Positions 15,184 to 24,936 of a DNA stretch of 64,000 nt are shown in pieces (the first letter of the stretch is position 1; the number at the start of each line of letters is the position of its first letter). The position numbers and the translations under genes were made by a program. Source of the stretch: Streptomyces sp. NRRL F-5727 (GTDB taxonomy: Bacteria > Actinomycetota > Actinomycetes > Streptomycetales > Streptomycetaceae); assembly GCF_000719555.1 (NCBI RefSeq), contig NZ_JOGX01000057.1, positions 21,904-85,903 on the forward strand, in the 5' to 3' direction. Under the pieces are notes generated by a model, which made no database searches, was not told the origin of the DNA, and was given only the letters and a program-made list of their open reading frames with translations.

Positions 15184-16293
15184 ATGGAGACCGCCACCGA
15201 GGAACAGCGGGAGATCCGCCGCGCCCTGCGGGACCTGCTCGACCAGCACGCCGGCCCCCCGGCCGCCCGCGCCACCGCCCCGCACCCCGAGGGGTACGAC
15301 CCCGCCCTCTGGGCCCGGATGTCCGGCGAACTCGGCCTCGCCCGCCTCGCCCTCCCCGAGCTCGCCCTCGCCTGCGAGGAGACCGGACGCGCCCTCGCCC
15401 CCACCCCGCTCCTCGCCACCGCCGCCCTCACCGCCCCCCTCGTCGCCGCCCTCGGCACCCCCGCCCAGCGCGCCGACCTGCTGCCCCGCATCGCCGACGG
15501 CAGCCTCACCTGCGCCCTCGCCGTCCCCGGCGGCTCCCTCGCCCACGCCCTCGGACTCACCGGCGACAACACCACCGGCGCCTGGTCCGGCGACGGCCGG
15601 GCCGGCGGCGTCCAGGCCCGCCCCGCCCCCGGCGGGCCCCCGGACGGCCGGCTCCTCTACGGCGAGGCCGACCAGGTCCTCGACGGACACAGCGCCGGCC
15701 TCCTCCTCGTCGCCGCCCACACCGGCGGCTTCGCCCGCAGCCGTACGCTCCTCCACCTGGTCCGCACGGCGGACGCCGGACCCGGACTCGTCCGCACCCG
15801 GCACGCCGGCCTCGACCCCACCCGCTCCCCGGCCCGCGTCCAGCTCCGCGACGTCCCGGCCGAACTCCTCGGCGAGGACCCCGCCGACCCCGCCGCCATC
15901 ACCCGCGCCCTCGCCGCCGCCGGCCGCACCGCCGCCGTCCTGCTCGCCGCCGAGGCCGCCGGAGCCGCCCGCGCCGCCCTGGACGGCGCCCTCCGCCACG
16001 CCGCCGCCCGCGACCGGCACCGCCTCGCCGACCTGCACGTCCAGATCGAGACCGCCCGCACGCTCACCCACTGCGCCGCCCGTGAACCGGGACCCGGACC
16101 CGAGAGCGGCCCCCTCGCCCTCGCCCAGGCCCTCGACGCCCTCCGCGCCGCCGCGGCCGAAGCCGTACCGCCGCACGACGCCGACCGCTACGGCCGCCGC
16201 GCCGCCGCCGACGAGCTGCTCTTCGGGCCCGCCGGACGCCTCCGGGCCCGCGCGGCGGAACGCACCGGACTCCTCGGAGAGGCGGCCGCCTGA
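15184..16293 (+). CDS. Acyl-CoA dehydrogenase-like protein, degenerate
   Basis: 369 residues related to acyl-CoA dehydrogenases (N-terminal helical domain E-E-Q-R-E-I-R-R-A-L-R-D-L-L; C-terminal R-H-R-L-A-D-L-H-V-Q-I-E-T-A-R). The usual Q-F-G-x-x-I-G-S-F-Q stretch that contacts FAD is absent directly before R-H-R-L-A-D, and the C-terminal Q-x-H-G-G-x-G-x-T block is missing. It may therefore be a non-catalytic partner, as in heteromeric steroid acyl-CoA dehydrogenases, or a dying gene. It is Ala-rich throughout. GGAGG precedes the ATG. The stop overlaps the next ATG (TGATG). Confidence 0.7.
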   Translation: METATEEQREIRRALRDLLDQHAGPPAARATAPHPEGYDPALWARMSGELGLARLALPELALACEETGRALAPTPLLATAALTAPLVAALGTPAQRADLLPRIADGSLTCALAVPGGSLAHALGLTGDNTTGAWSGDGRAGGVQARPAPGGPPDGRLLYGEADQVLDGHSAGLLLVAAHTGGFARSRTLLHLVRTADAGPGLVRTRHAGLDPTRSPARVQLRDVPAELLGEDPADPAAITRALAAAGRTAAVLLAAEAAGAARAALDGALRHAAARDRHRLADLHVQIETARTLTHCAAREPGPGPESGPLALAQALDALRAAAAEAVPPHDADRYGRRAAADELLFGPAGRLRARAAERTGLLGEAAA

Positions 16294-16790
16294 TGCCCGT
16301 CAGACCGAACCCCCGAGCGGGACTCGGGGTGCGACTCGTCCAGAAGGTCTCCTCGACCCGCGCCTTCGCCCGCGTCGCCCCCCGCGTCATCCCCGCCCTC
16401 GACAAGGCCGTGCACCGGATCAGCGGGGGAAAGACGCTGCTCAGCACCCGGATGCTGCCCGGCGTCGTGCTCACCGCGACGGGCGCGAGGAGCGGGCGGA
16501 CCCGCACCACCCCGCTCGCCTGCATGCCGGAGCCCGACCGCGGGACCTGGCTGCTCATCGGCTCCAACTTCGGCCGCCCCGGCCACCCCGCCTGGACGGC
16601 CAACCTGCTCGCCCACCCGGACGCCGAGATCAGCTGGAAGGGCGAGACCATCCCCGTACGCGCCGAACGGCTGACCGGGGAGGACCGGGCCGCGGCCTGG
16701 AAGGCGGCCCTCGCCTTCTGGCCCCCGTACGCCTCCTACCAGGCCCGGATCGACCGCGAGATCCGCCTCTTCCGCCTCACCCGCAGATGA
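16293..16790 (+). CDS. Deazaflavin (F420)-dependent nitroreductase family protein
   Basis: 165 residues of the Ddn-like split-barrel family that reduces quinones or other acceptors with F420H2. Blocks: V-L-T-A-T-G-A-R-S-G-R-T-R-T-T-P-L, W-L-L-I-G-S-N-F-G-R-P-G-H-P-A-W, and N-L-L-A-H-P-D-A-E-I. The ATG overlaps the stop of the dehydrogenase-like gene, so the two are translated together. It falls behind operator copy B and is a predicted regulon member. F420 is made by FbiC encoded at 44.2 kb. Confidence 0.85.
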   Translation: MPVRPNPRAGLGVRLVQKVSSTRAFARVAPRVIPALDKAVHRISGGKTLLSTRMLPGVVLTATGARSGRTRTTPLACMPEPDRGTWLLIGSNFGRPGHPAWTANLLAHPDAEISWKGETIPVRAERLTGEDRAAAWKAALAFWPPYASYQARIDREIRLFRLTRR

Positions 16791-16922
16791 CCGGGAAAGA
16801 CCCCGGACACGACGACGCCGACGGCGGTCCCGCCCACTCGGGGCGGTGGCCGGCGTCGGCGTCGACGACAGGACGGGTGAAGGAGAAGGCTCCGGGCGAA
16901 CCGCCCGGCAGGGACGTCGGGG

Positions 16923-17570
16923 CTATCTCACCGGCTTCTTGCCGGTGATGCCCAGATGCACCAACAGGGCCAGGTTCGGCTTGAGTTCGGCCTGCTTCAC
17001 GCCCCAGGTGGTGAAGCCCTTCTGATGGCCGGCGACCGCGGCCAGCATCGCCACCAGCGAGCCCGCCATCGCCGCGGCGCTGACCTCCTTGTCGATCTTG
17101 CCCTTGGCCTGGAGCTCCTTCACCGCGTCCGTCAGCGAGTTGGTGACCGAGTTCAGGATCTTCATGCGGATCTTGTAGAACCGCTTGTCGCCCTCCGCGG
17201 CGCCGAGGTCCACGACCCGCAGGATCGCGTCGTGCTTCCGCCAGAAGTCGAGGAAGCCGTCGACGAGTTCCTCGGAGGTCTGCCAGGCCGCCTTGCCGAC
17301 CCAGGAGCGCCCGGAGACCAGCTCGGTCAACCCGGCACCCTCCTTCGCCATTTCCTCCGCGAGCTCCAGGACGGCGCCCTCGACGTCCGGGAAGTACTGA
17401 TAGAACGTCGCGGGTGAAGTACCCGCCTTCCGGGCCACGTCGATCACCTTGACGTCCCGGTACGGCGAGGAGCTGAGCATCTCACCGAGGCAGTCGAGCA
17501 GCTTCTGCCGCGTCGCCTGGCCGCGTCGTCCGGCCACGCGGCCGTCGACGGTGCGTACTTGTCCTGTCAT
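16923..17570 (-). CDS. TetR-family regulator, candidate regulon repressor
   Basis: 215 residues. The helix-turn-helix is [20 protein letters not shown], preceded by a basic arm ([14 protein letters not shown]). The C-terminal domain is helical and ends [12 protein letters not shown]. The ATG at 17570 lies inside a 15-base element whose right arm is the perfect CGTCAG half-site of the palindrome found at ten other places; this suggests autoregulation. It lies just beside the first target locus. Ligand unknown; a CoA thioester would fit the targets. Confidence 0.85.
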   Translation of the reverse strand: MTGQVRTVDGRVAGRRGQATRQKLLDCLGEMLSSSPYRDVKVIDVARKAGTSPATFYQYFPDVEGAVLELAEEMAKEGAGLTELVSGRSWVGKAAWQTSEELVDGFLDFWRKHDAILRVVDLGAAEGDKRFYKIRMKILNSVTNSLTDAVKELQAKGKIDKEVSAAAMAGSLVAMLAAVAGHQKGFTTWGVKQAELKPNLALLVHLGITGKKPVR

Positions 17571-17578
17571 GCCGTCAG
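17564..17578. promoter_or_regulatory. Degenerate regulon operator over the tetR start codon
   Basis: CTGTCATGCCGTCAG: the right arm CGTCAG is perfect and the left arm matches 4 of 6 bases. It overlaps the ATG (complement of 17568-17570). Weaker than the other copies, as often seen for autoregulatory sites. Confidence 0.4.
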
Positions 17579-17760
17579 CTTACCGAGGGGGGATCGGCGC
17601 GCGATTCGGCCGACTGCAAATGGGGTGCACCCCGTTCCCCGAGGTCGGCGGGGGTCTCCTCGGCGCGTCGTGGGACCGGTTCAGGCCACGGCACCCGCCC
17701 CCCGCCCCGGACGGCGCACACCGGAGCGCGCCCCCGCCCCCGCCGCCCTAGCGTGGAGGC

Positions 17761-18651
17761 ATGGCCGTATACACAGAGGGCACCCCCTGCTGGGTGGACG
17801 CGCAGCTCCCCGACCTGGAGGCGGGCAAGCGCTTCTACGGCGAGCTCTTCGGCTGGACCTTCGACGACGACCGCGACGAGGCCCTGCTGGACGGCCGCCG
17901 GGTCGCCGGGCTGCTCCCCAAGCGGGACGGCCGCATGCCCACCACCTGGACCGTCTACCTGGCCACCACCGACGCCGGCACCGTCGCCGCCCGCGTCAAG
18001 GCGGCCGGCGGGCAGATGGTGATGGAGCCGTACCCGGTCGGCCCCTTCGGCGTCCTCGCGCTCGCCGCCGACCCCGGCGGCGCGGTGATCGGCCTGCGCC
18101 AGTCCGGCGACGACGACGGCTTCGAGGTCGTGAACGAACCCGGCTCGTTCTGCTGGATGGAGGTCTACACCCGCCGCCCCGGGCCCGTGGACACCTTCTA
18201 CGCCTCCGTCTTCGGCTGGCTCGGCCGCCAGGCCGACCCCGCCGAGGAGGGCAAGGAACCCGGCTTCGACTACCGCGTCTGGTCCCCGCCCGGCTCCCGC
18301 GCCGGCGACGACAGCGCCTTCGGCGGCCGGGCCGTCATCACCGACGCCTTCCCCGCCGAGATGCCCGGCCACGTCCTCGTCTACTTCGCCGTCCGGGACT
18401 GCGACGAGGCGTGCGCCACCACCGTCCGCCTCGGCGGCCGGGTCGCCGAACCTCCCGCCGACACCCCCTACGGCCGGATCGCCGTCCTCCACGACAACCA
18501 GGGCGCCCGCTTCGCCGTCCTCGCCGAACCGACCCCCGCCGACTCCCTCGCCGTGCCCCGGGAGTCCGCCGCCCTCTCCACCGACACGGCCCCCCTCGCC
18601 GCCCCGGCACCCCCCACCTCCACCCTCTCGGAGCCCCCCGCCGACACGTGA
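17761..18651 (+). CDS. Two-domain VOC (glyoxalase-like) protein
   Basis: 296 residues with two vicinal-oxygen-chelate repeats (residues ~5-120 and ~135-262), each starting C-W-V-D / C-W-M-E and containing F-Y-G-E-L-F-G-W or F-Y-A-S-V-F-G-W. The C-terminal 30 residues are Pro/Ala-rich and disordered. Enzymes of this type are common in Streptomyces; some give resistance or modify CoA esters, but the substrate cannot be told. Start ATG 17761 after a short G-rich leader. It precedes afsK by 125 bases. Confidence 0.82.
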   Translation: MAVYTEGTPCWVDAQLPDLEAGKRFYGELFGWTFDDDRDEALLDGRRVAGLLPKRDGRMPTTWTVYLATTDAGTVAARVKAAGGQMVMEPYPVGPFGVLALAADPGGAVIGLRQSGDDDGFEVVNEPGSFCWMEVYTRRPGPVDTFYASVFGWLGRQADPAEEGKEPGFDYRVWSPPGSRAGDDSAFGGRAVITDAFPAEMPGHVLVYFAVRDCDEACATTVRLGGRVAEPPADTPYGRIAVLHDNQGARFAVLAEPTPADSLAVPRESAALSTDTAPLAAPAPPTSTLSEPPADT

Positions 18652-18776
18652 GCGTTCCGCTCCGTATGAGGTGTGACACCCCGATCCGCCCCCGGGTTCG
18701 CAACAAGGGCTCCGGACAGGAAGAATCAGCCCCCAGGGCCGTACCGTCATGGCCCGTACGGGGAGGTGGCAGGCAA

Positions 18777-21134
18777 GTGGAACAGCTGACGCAGCACGAC
18801 CCGAGACGCATCGGGCCCTTCGAGGTGCTGGGCCGGCTCGGCGCGGGCGGCATGGGTCTGGTCTATCTCGCGCGGTCGGCGTCGGGCCGGCGCGTGGCGA
18901 TCAAGACCGTGCGCACGGAGCTCGCGGAGGACCAGCTGTTCCGGGTCCGCTTCACCCGGGAGGTCGAGGCCGCCCGGGCGGTGTCCGGGTTCTACACGGC
19001 CGCCGTCGTCGACGCCGACCCGCGCGCCGCCGTGCCGTGGCTGGCGACCGCGTACGTCCCGGCGCCCTCGCTGGAAGAGATAGTGAACGAGTGCGGGCCG
19101 CTCCCGGCCCAGGCCGTCCGGTGGCTCGCCGCCGGTGTCGCCGAGGCCCTGCAGTCCATCCACGGCGCCGGGCTCGTCCACCGCGACCTCAAGCCGTCCA
19201 ACGTCCTCGTCGTCGAGGACGGGCCCCGGGTCATCGACTTCGGCATCGCGTCCGGCGTCTCCAACACACGGCTGACGATGACCAACGTCGCCGTGGGCAC
19301 CCCGGCCTACATGTCGCCCGAGCAGGCCCGCGACTCGCGCAGCGTCACCGGCGCCAGCGACGTCTTCTCGCTCGGCTCCATGCTGGTCTTCGCCGCCACC
19401 GGGCACGCGCCCTTCCACGGCGCCAACCCGGTGGAGACCGTCTTCATGCTGCTCCGCGAGGGCCCCGACCTGGAGGGCCTGCCGGACGAGCTGCGGCCGC
19501 TCATCGAGGCGTGCATGCAGATGGACGTGGCCCAGCGGCCGAGCCCGGCCGACCTCCAGGCCATGCTCGCCCCGCACCTCTTCGGTCCCGGCAGCGACGA
19601 CAGCGGCACCGCCTCCGCGTGGCTGCCCGAGTCCGCCGTCACCATGATCGAGACCCGGCGCGGCGGCCGGCCGGCCCCGCAGCCGCCGGTCACCCCGCCG
19701 CCGATGCCGCCGCGCCCGCCCGTCCCGTACGACGGCCGCGATCCGCGCGACCCGGAGCCCGCGCACGTGGGCGGCCGGCACGCCGGCCCGGCGGAGGAGT
19801 CCGGCGGTCCGGTGCGGCTCGGCGGCGCCACCGTGCCGATCGGCCCCGGCCCCCGGGTCGCCGACACCCGGGCGGCGCTCGCCGTCGGCCAGGCCGCCGA
19901 CCCGCACGCCACCGGCTGGCTCCGGCCGCCCGGCGGGGAGGCCGCGCCCGCGCCGGCGCCGGAGCCCCCGGTCGTACCGCCGCAGCCCACGCCGGGGGCC
20001 TGGCGGCCGTGGCGTTTCCGCATGTCGAACGATGTGTGGGGGACGCCGGTCGTCGACGGCGACCTGCTCTACGTGACCTCCTTCGAGGTGCACGCGCTGG
20101 ACACCGCGTCCGGCCGGCGCCAGTTCAAGACCCGGGACGTGGCCTGGTCGATGGCGGTGGCCGGGGGCCGGATCCACGCCTCCGACGGGCCGACGCTGTA
20201 CGCGCTGGACGCCGCCGACGGCAGCGAGCGCTGGCGGCTGCGCACCGACGCCTGGGTGTACTCCCTCCGGGTGGACCGGGGCACCGTCGTCACCGGCACC
20301 CGGGGCGGCGGCGTCCAGGGCTGGGAGGCGTCGAACGGCGCCAAGCTGTGGGAGATCACCGGCTGTCAGACGGACTTCGAGACCCCGGAGGCGGGCCCGG
20401 CGATCCACGGCGACACCGTGTACGTGTGGCGGGACGCCCGGCTCCAGGCCCTCGACGCCCGCACGGGCACCGAGCGCTGGTCGTATCCGATCGGCGACGC
20501 CGCGTCCTGCGGGCACGTGCCGGTCCGGGTCGCCCCGGCCGAGGACGGCTGCGTGTACGTCTCCGCCGGCACCCGCGTGCTGTCCGTCGACATCGCCGCC
20601 GGGCACGTCCGCTGGCACTTCGAGGCGCCCGCCGTCTTCCTCTCCCCGCCCGCGTTCGCGCCCGGCCCCGCGGTGACCGGCGGCGGCGTGTACCTGGCCG
20701 ACCACCTCGGCACGGTGTACGCGCTCGACGCCACCACCGGCCAGGACCGCTGGCGGATCGCGACCGAGCAGCGCCAGTCGGCCGAGCCGGTGCTGGTCGC
20801 GGACGGCAACGTGCACGTCGGCAGCGGCAGCGCGCTCTACACCCTGGACGCGGTCACCGGCACCCCCCGGTGGCGGTTCGCGGCCGGCTCCGAGCTGGTC
20901 GGCACCCCCGTCGTCGCCGACGGCCGGGTCCACTTCGGCTCCGCCGACCACGTCCTCTACACCCTGGACGCGACCGGCGGACAGCTCCGCTGGAAGCTCG
21001 CCACCGGCGGCGAGATCACCGGCTCGCCGGTGGTGCGGAACGGGGTCGTGTACGCGTGCAGCAAGGACCGCTGCGTGTACGCGCTCGACGCGGCGAAGGG
21101 CACGGCCACGGGCCGGGGCTCGGCCGCCCGCTAG
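18777..21134 (+). CDS. afsK: Serine/threonine protein kinase AfsK
   Basis: 785 residues. The kinase domain occupies ~12-270: glycine loop L-G-A-G-G-M-G, catalytic Lys 43 in [12 protein letters not shown] near 135, D-F-G-I-A near 154, and a T-P-A-Y-M-S-P-E activation segment. A Pro-rich linker (~280-415) leads to a PQQ-type beta-propeller with repeated Y-A-L-D/L-Y-T-L-D-A blades (~420-780). The N-terminal sequence [17 protein letters not shown] and the propeller are as I know them from AfsK, which autophosphorylates and phosphorylates AfsR. GTG 18777 has GGGAGG upstream. AfsR and AfsS genes follow 7-12 kb away, separated by a catabolic cluster. Confidence 0.85.
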   Translation: MEQLTQHDPRRIGPFEVLGRLGAGGMGLVYLARSASGRRVAIKTVRTELAEDQLFRVRFTREVEAARAVSGFYTAAVVDADPRAAVPWLATAYVPAPSLEEIVNECGPLPAQAVRWLAAGVAEALQSIHGAGLVHRDLKPSNVLVVEDGPRVIDFGIASGVSNTRLTMTNVAVGTPAYMSPEQARDSRSVTGASDVFSLGSMLVFAATGHAPFHGANPVETVFMLLREGPDLEGLPDELRPLIEACMQMDVAQRPSPADLQAMLAPHLFGPGSDDSGTASAWLPESAVTMIETRRGGRPAPQPPVTPPPMPPRPPVPYDGRDPRDPEPAHVGGRHAGPAEESGGPVRLGGATVPIGPGPRVADTRAALAVGQAADPHATGWLRPPGGEAAPAPAPEPPVVPPQPTPGAWRPWRFRMSNDVWGTPVVDGDLLYVTSFEVHALDTASGRRQFKTRDVAWSMAVAGGRIHASDGPTLYALDAADGSERWRLRTDAWVYSLRVDRGTVVTGTRGGGVQGWEASNGAKLWEITGCQTDFETPEAGPAIHGDTVYVWRDARLQALDARTGTERWSYPIGDAASCGHVPVRVAPAEDGCVYVSAGTRVLSVDIAAGHVRWHFEAPAVFLSPPAFAPGPAVTGGGVYLADHLGTVYALDATTGQDRWRIATEQRQSAEPVLVADGNVHVGSGSALYTLDAVTGTPRWRFAAGSELVGTPVVADGRVHFGSADHVLYTLDATGGQLRWKLATGGEITGSPVVRNGVVYACSKDRCVYALDAAKGTATGRGSAAR

Positions 21135-21182
21135 GTCCTGTCGTCACACTCCCGTCGTCGCCCGAAGGGCGGCCCCGCGGCG

Positions 21183-21770
21183 TCAGGTGCGTGCTCTCGG
21201 CGTGCCGGGTGGAAGTCCTCGTACTGGACCCGGCGCGGCGTACGGCATGGACCGGGTCTCCGCGTCGTACGGGTGCTCCGCCGGGGTCTCCCCGGGCGGC
21301 GGCCCGTCGAGCGTCGGGTGCGTGGGCGGCGGCCCGGCCGGCTCCAGCCGGTGGCGCCTGGCGCGGCCGGACATGACGAGCGCGCCGAGCAGCAGCAGGA
21401 TCCCGCCGCCGAAGGCGTTGGCGACGCCGTCGCCGAGGCCGCGCCCGTCCCCGGAGACCACCAGGCTCCCCTCGGCCTGCCCGACCCGGACCATCCACAG
21501 GACGGTGAAGCCGAGGACGACCAGACCGGCGACGGCGACGAGCACGCGGGAGCGCAGCACCACGCCGAGGACGGTGACGAGGGCGGCGAAGGCGAACGGC
21601 AGCAGGATCGAGCCGATCACCTCGGCCCCGGTGTCGGTGATGCCGGTGAAGAGGTCCTCGATCGGATAGTCGCTGCCGTGACGGCCGTCGTACCAGGCAC
21701 GGAAGGGGCTCCAGACGGCGGCCGTCGCTCCGGCGAGGGCCAGGACCGAGCCGACGACGTTGCGGATCAT
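21183..21770 (-). CDS. Membrane protein with four predicted helices, unknown
   Basis: 195 residues. Hydrophobic segments lie at ~5-22, ~52-72, ~76-96 and ~120-138, followed by a Pro-rich cytoplasmic tail (P-P-P-T-H-P-T-L-D-G-P-P-P-G-E). ATG 21770. It ends convergent to afsK with 48 bases between. No conserved family recognised. Confidence 0.72.
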   Translation of the reverse strand: MIRNVVGSVLALAGATAAVWSPFRAWYDGRHGSDYPIEDLFTGITDTGAEVIGSILLPFAFAALVTVLGVVLRSRVLVAVAGLVVLGFTVLWMVRVGQAEGSLVVSGDGRGLGDGVANAFGGGILLLLGALVMSGRARRHRLEPAGPPPTHPTLDGPPPGETPAEHPYDAETRSMPYAAPGPVRGLPPGTPRART

Positions 21771-21901
21771 CGATCGGCCTCCTCGGGGGCTTCGCGGTCC
21801 GGCTCTCGCTGTCGACGCTACGCCCGGAGCCGGGGGGCCGCCACGCGGGATGCGGCTCCTCGCTAGGGTGTGGCGGCACATGACGGACGGGGAGGACGGC
21901 G

Positions 21902-22447
21902 ATGGTACGGACGCGGTTGAAGATGGCGGCGACGCTGACGGTGGTGGTGCTGGCGCTGACCGGCTTCCAGACGAGCAGCAGCGGCGGCGGCAAGGGCGGC
22001 AGCGGCAAGAGCAGCAAGAGCGGCGGTGGCTGCTCCAGCGACAAGAAGGACAACGACGACTACAGCGGCTCCGGGGCGAGCGGCGGCAGCGGCAGCGACT
22101 ACACGGCCGAGCCGACGGCCACGGCCTCCCCGACGGGCACCCTGAACGTGACCGTCGTCGACTGCGTGAAGCCCGCCCAGAAGAAGCGCAAGGGCAAGCC
22201 GGCCCGCAGGGCGGACACCTCGGCGACGGTGCGGATCGTCAGCGAGGCGTCGTTCGGCACCACCGAGCTCTACAAGGTGACGCTGGACTTCAAGAGCGCC
22301 ACCGGGGCCGTGGTCGACTCGCGGACGACGACGCTGCGGGTGGAGGACGGCGGCCAGAAGGACTTCGAGGTGAAGATGGCGAAGCCCGGGGCCGTGGACA
22401 AGGTGCGGAACTGCGAGATCCGCGTCGACGACGTGGACGCCTACTAG
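21902..22447 (+). CDS. Secreted Ser/Gly-rich protein, unknown
   Basis: 181 residues. The signal-like start (M-V-R-T-R-L-K-M-A-A-T-L-T-V-V-V-L-A-L-T) is followed by G-F-Q rather than a lipobox Cys, so it may be secreted rather than a lipoprotein. A low-complexity Ser/Gly/Lys spacer (~25-75) leads to a compact domain (~82-181) with two Cys (C-V-K-P and N-C-E-I) that could form a disulfide. ATG 21902 with a GGGGAGGA site. It converges with the enoyl-CoA hydratase gene. Confidence 0.7.
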   Translation: MVRTRLKMAATLTVVVLALTGFQTSSSGGGKGGSGKSSKSGGGCSSDKKDNDDYSGSGASGGSGSDYTAEPTATASPTGTLNVTVVDCVKPAQKKRKGKPARRADTSATVRIVSEASFGTTELYKVTLDFKSATGAVVDSRTTTLRVEDGGQKDFEVKMAKPGAVDKVRNCEIRVDDVDAY

Positions 22448-22489
22448 ACACACGGACGGCCGCCGGGCGCCACGCCGCCCGCGCCGGGG

Positions 22490-23266
22490 CTACCGCGTCC
22501 GGTAGCCCGCCCCCCGTCCCGTGAACAGCTCCGCCTGCCGGTCCGCCGGCAGGTTGCCGAGGGTCACCAGGTGGGGCGCCTGGGCGAGGGCCTGAGACCT
22601 GACGGCCTCCCTGGCCGTCCACAGGGCCCGTACGGTGCCCTGCACGGCCTCGGTCGGGTACGAGGCGACGACGGCCGCCGCCTCCCGCGCGGCGGCGAGC
22701 GCGCCGCCGGGTTCGGTCACCTCGCTGACCAGGCCGGTCTCGTACGCGCGCCGGGCGGAGATCCGTTCGGCGGAGCCCATGAGGGCCATCCGGGCGACCT
22801 CCCCGAAGGGCATCCGCTGCGCCATGTGGATGGTCTCGAAGGCGCTGACCATGCCGTAGGTGGTGTGCGGGTCGAAGAAGGCCGCGGTCGCGCCGGCGAT
22901 CAGGAACTCGGCCTCGCCGAGCAGGTAGAAGGCGCCGCCGCAGGCCATCCCCTCCACCGCGGCGATCACCGGTTTCCACAGGTCGTTGGCCTTGGGCCCG
23001 ATCGTGAGCAGCGGGTCGTCGATGGTGTACGGGGAGGAGGGCTGCGGCAGCCGGCCGGCGTCGTCGCGGTCGACGCCGGTGCAGAAGGCCCGGCCGCCGG
23101 CGCCGGTGAGGACGACCGCCCGGATCTCGTCGTCGTACCGGAGGCCCCGCCAGACGGCGGCCAGTTCGCCGGCCATGGCGAGGGTGATCGCGTTGAGGCG
23201 TTCGGGCCGGTCGAGGGTGACGACGGCGACGCCGGTCGCCTTGTCCCGTTCCAGTGAGACCGTCAT
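22490..23266 (-). CDS. Enoyl-CoA hydratase/isomerase family protein
   Basis: 258 residues with the crotonase fold: R-P-E-R-L-N-A-I-T, the oxyanion segment G-A-G-G-R-A-F-C-T-G-V-D, and A-A-V-E-G-M-A-C-G-G-A-F near residue 105. The two usual catalytic Glu positions are not clearly kept, so it may be an isomerase or hydrolase rather than a hydratase. Its ATG overlaps the DUF35 stop by 4 bases (same strand). It is the last gene of the thiolase-DUF35-hydratase operon and a predicted regulon member. Confidence 0.85.
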   Translation of the reverse strand: MTVSLERDKATGVAVVTLDRPERLNAITLAMAGELAAVWRGLRYDDEIRAVVLTGAGGRAFCTGVDRDDAGRLPQPSSPYTIDDPLLTIGPKANDLWKPVIAAVEGMACGGAFYLLGEAEFLIAGATAAFFDPHTTYGMVSAFETIHMAQRMPFGEVARMALMGSAERISARRAYETGLVSEVTEPGGALAAAREAAAVVASYPTEAVQGTVRALWTAREAVRSQALAQAPHLVTLGNLPADRQAELFTGRGAGYRTR

Positions 23267-23694
23267 CCGCGTTCCAGGATCCAGCGCGGGACGGTGATGC
23301 CGTCGATCTCGGTGAAGGCGACGCGGACGGGGGCGCCGATCCGCAGGCGGGCGGGGTCGAGCGAGTTCAGGGGCGCGTCGGGGGCGGTGACCACATTGCC
23401 GGCGAGGCGGATGCGGGGGGCGTCGGCGAGTTCGACGAGGACCGCGTTGTAGGGGGCCTGGGCGGCGTAGTCGGGGAGCAGCGGCGGATGCGGGAGGACG
23501 TACGACCAGATCCGGCCGCGGCCGGACATGCGCCGCCACTCGGTGGCGAAGGACTGGCAGTGCGGGCAGCAGGGGCGGGGCGGGAAGCGGAGCTCGCCGC
23601 AGTCCTCTTCGGCGCACGCCTGAATCCGCAGCTCGCCGCGGGCGGTGAACTCCCAGAAGGGGGCGCCGTCTTCGTCGATGACGGGGTTCAGCAT
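23263..23694 (-). CDS. DUF35 OB-fold/zinc-ribbon acyl-CoA partner protein
   Basis: 143 residues. The N-terminal zinc ribbon shows C-A-E-E-D-C and C-C-P-H-C, followed by an OB fold (G-R-G-R-I-W-S-Y-V... R-L-A-G-N-V-V). Proteins of this type form complexes with SCP2-like thiolases or hydratases in steroid side-chain degradation. It lies 4 bases behind the thiolase gene and overlaps the hydratase start, so all three are translated from one message. Confidence 0.88.
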   Translation of the reverse strand: MLNPVIDEDGAPFWEFTARGELRIQACAEEDCGELRFPPRPCCPHCQSFATEWRRMSGRGRIWSYVLPHPPLLPDYAAQAPYNAVLVELADAPRIRLAGNVVTAPDAPLNSLDPARLRIGAPVRVAFTEIDGITVPRWILERG

Positions 23695-23698
23695 CGGG

Positions 23699-24841
23699 TC
23701 AGCTCCTGAGGAGTAGGGCCGAGGTGGGGACGCCCTCGCCGGCCGTGACGAGGCAGGTGGCGGCGGAGGGGACCTGGGCGGTGGAGGTGCCGCGGAGCTG
23801 CTTCACGCCCTCGTTGATGAGGTTGAAGCCGTGGACGTACGCCTCGGAGAGGCCGCCGCCGCCGGTGTTGAGGGGGAGCCGGCCGCCGAGTTCGAGGGCG
23901 CCGCCCTCGGTGAAGGCGGCGCCCTCGCCGCGGCCGCAGAAGCCGTAGCCCTCCAGGGAGAGCGGGATGAGGGGGGTGAAGGCGTCGTAGATCTGGGCGA
24001 CGTCGACGTCCTGGGGGCCGAAGTCGGCGGTCTTCCACAGGTGGCGGGCGGCGGTCCAGGCGGGACCGGTGAGCGGGTCGTCGTTCCAGTAGTTGACCAT
24101 GCCGTGGTGCTGGGCGGGCAGGCCCTGGGCGGCGGAGTGGACGTAGACGGGCTTCTGCCGGCAGTCGCGGGCGCGTGCGGCGGAGACGACGACGCAGGCG
24201 AGGGCGCCGTCGGTCTCCAGGCAGTTGTCGAAGAGGCAGAGGGGTTCGCTGATCCATCGGGAGGTCATGTACATCTCGCGGGTCAGCGGGCGCTCGTACA
24301 TGATCGCGGCCGGGTTCTGGTTGGCGCGGTTGCGGCAGGCGAGGGCGACGTTGAAGAGGTGGTCGCGGGTGGCGCCGTACTCGTGCATGTAGCGGCGGGC
24401 GAGCATGCCGATCTCGTCGGCGGGGCGGAGCAGCCCGTAGGGGCGGGTCCACTGGCCGGGGGTGGGGAGCTGGACGGCGGTGTTCTTCCAGGGGCGGGGG
24501 CCGGAGCCGCGTTTGCGGGAGCGCCAGGCGACGCCGACGCTCGCCTGGCCGGTGGCGACGGCGGCGGCGAGGTGGGCGACGGTGGCGCAGGAGCCACCGC
24601 CGCCGTAGCCGACCTTGGAGAAGAAGGTGACGTCGCCGGCGCCGATGGCCTTGGCGACCTCGACCTCGTCGGTCTCCTCCATGGTGTAGGAGGCGAAGGC
24701 GTCGACCTCGGAGGGGGCGATGCCGGCGTCGTCGAGGGCGGCGAGGATCGCCCGGCAGGCGAGCGCCTTCTCGGTCTCCGGGAGCTGTTTCGCGAAGGCG
24801 GTCTGTCCTATGCCGACGATGGCGGTGGCGTCCTTGAGCAC
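23699..24841 (-). CDS. SCP2-type thiolase (Ltp-like)
   Basis: 380 residues, second thiolase of this class in the window, related to but distinct from the one at 13899. Blocks: G-Y-G-G-G-G-S-C-A-T-V-A-H near residue 77, Y-M-H-E-Y-G-A-T near 150, Q-I-Y-D-A-F-T-P near 283, and N-T-G-G-G-G-L-S-E-A-Y-V-H-G near 328. It heads a three-gene operon and is divergent from the FadD3-like ligase; two palindromes (24867-24881, 24894-24908) lie between. Role inferred: carbon-carbon cleavage of a CoA-bound intermediate. Confidence 0.85.
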   Translation of the reverse strand: MLKDATAIVGIGQTAFAKQLPETEKALACRAILAALDDAGIAPSEVDAFASYTMEETDEVEVAKAIGAGDVTFFSKVGYGGGGSCATVAHLAAAVATGQASVGVAWRSRKRGSGPRPWKNTAVQLPTPGQWTRPYGLLRPADEIGMLARRYMHEYGATRDHLFNVALACRNRANQNPAAIMYERPLTREMYMTSRWISEPLCLFDNCLETDGALACVVVSAARARDCRQKPVYVHSAAQGLPAQHHGMVNYWNDDPLTGPAWTAARHLWKTADFGPQDVDVAQIYDAFTPLIPLSLEGYGFCGRGEGAAFTEGGALELGGRLPLNTGGGGLSEAYVHGFNLINEGVKQLRGTSTAQVPSAATCLVTAGEGVPTSALLLRS

Positions 24842-24866
24842 CGGACCTCCTCATGGGGCAGCACTG

Positions 24867-24881
24867 CTGACAGCGCGTCAG
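24867..24881. promoter_or_regulatory. CTGACG-n3-CGTCAG operator copy J
   Basis: CTGACAGCGCGTCAG, one mismatch in the left arm; 25 bases from the thiolase start at 24841. Confidence 0.7.
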
Positions 24882-24893
24882 GCTACAACTAAT

Positions 24894-24908
24894 CTGACGG
24901 ATAGTCAG
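24894..24908. promoter_or_regulatory. CTGACG-n3-CGTCAG operator copy C
   Basis: CTGACGGATAGTCAG, one mismatch in the right arm; 28 bases before the ligase start at 24937. It is 27 bp from copy J, start to start. Confidence 0.75.
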
Positions 24909-24936
24909 CTACTGGTCGGCTACCGGGAGGTTGGGG

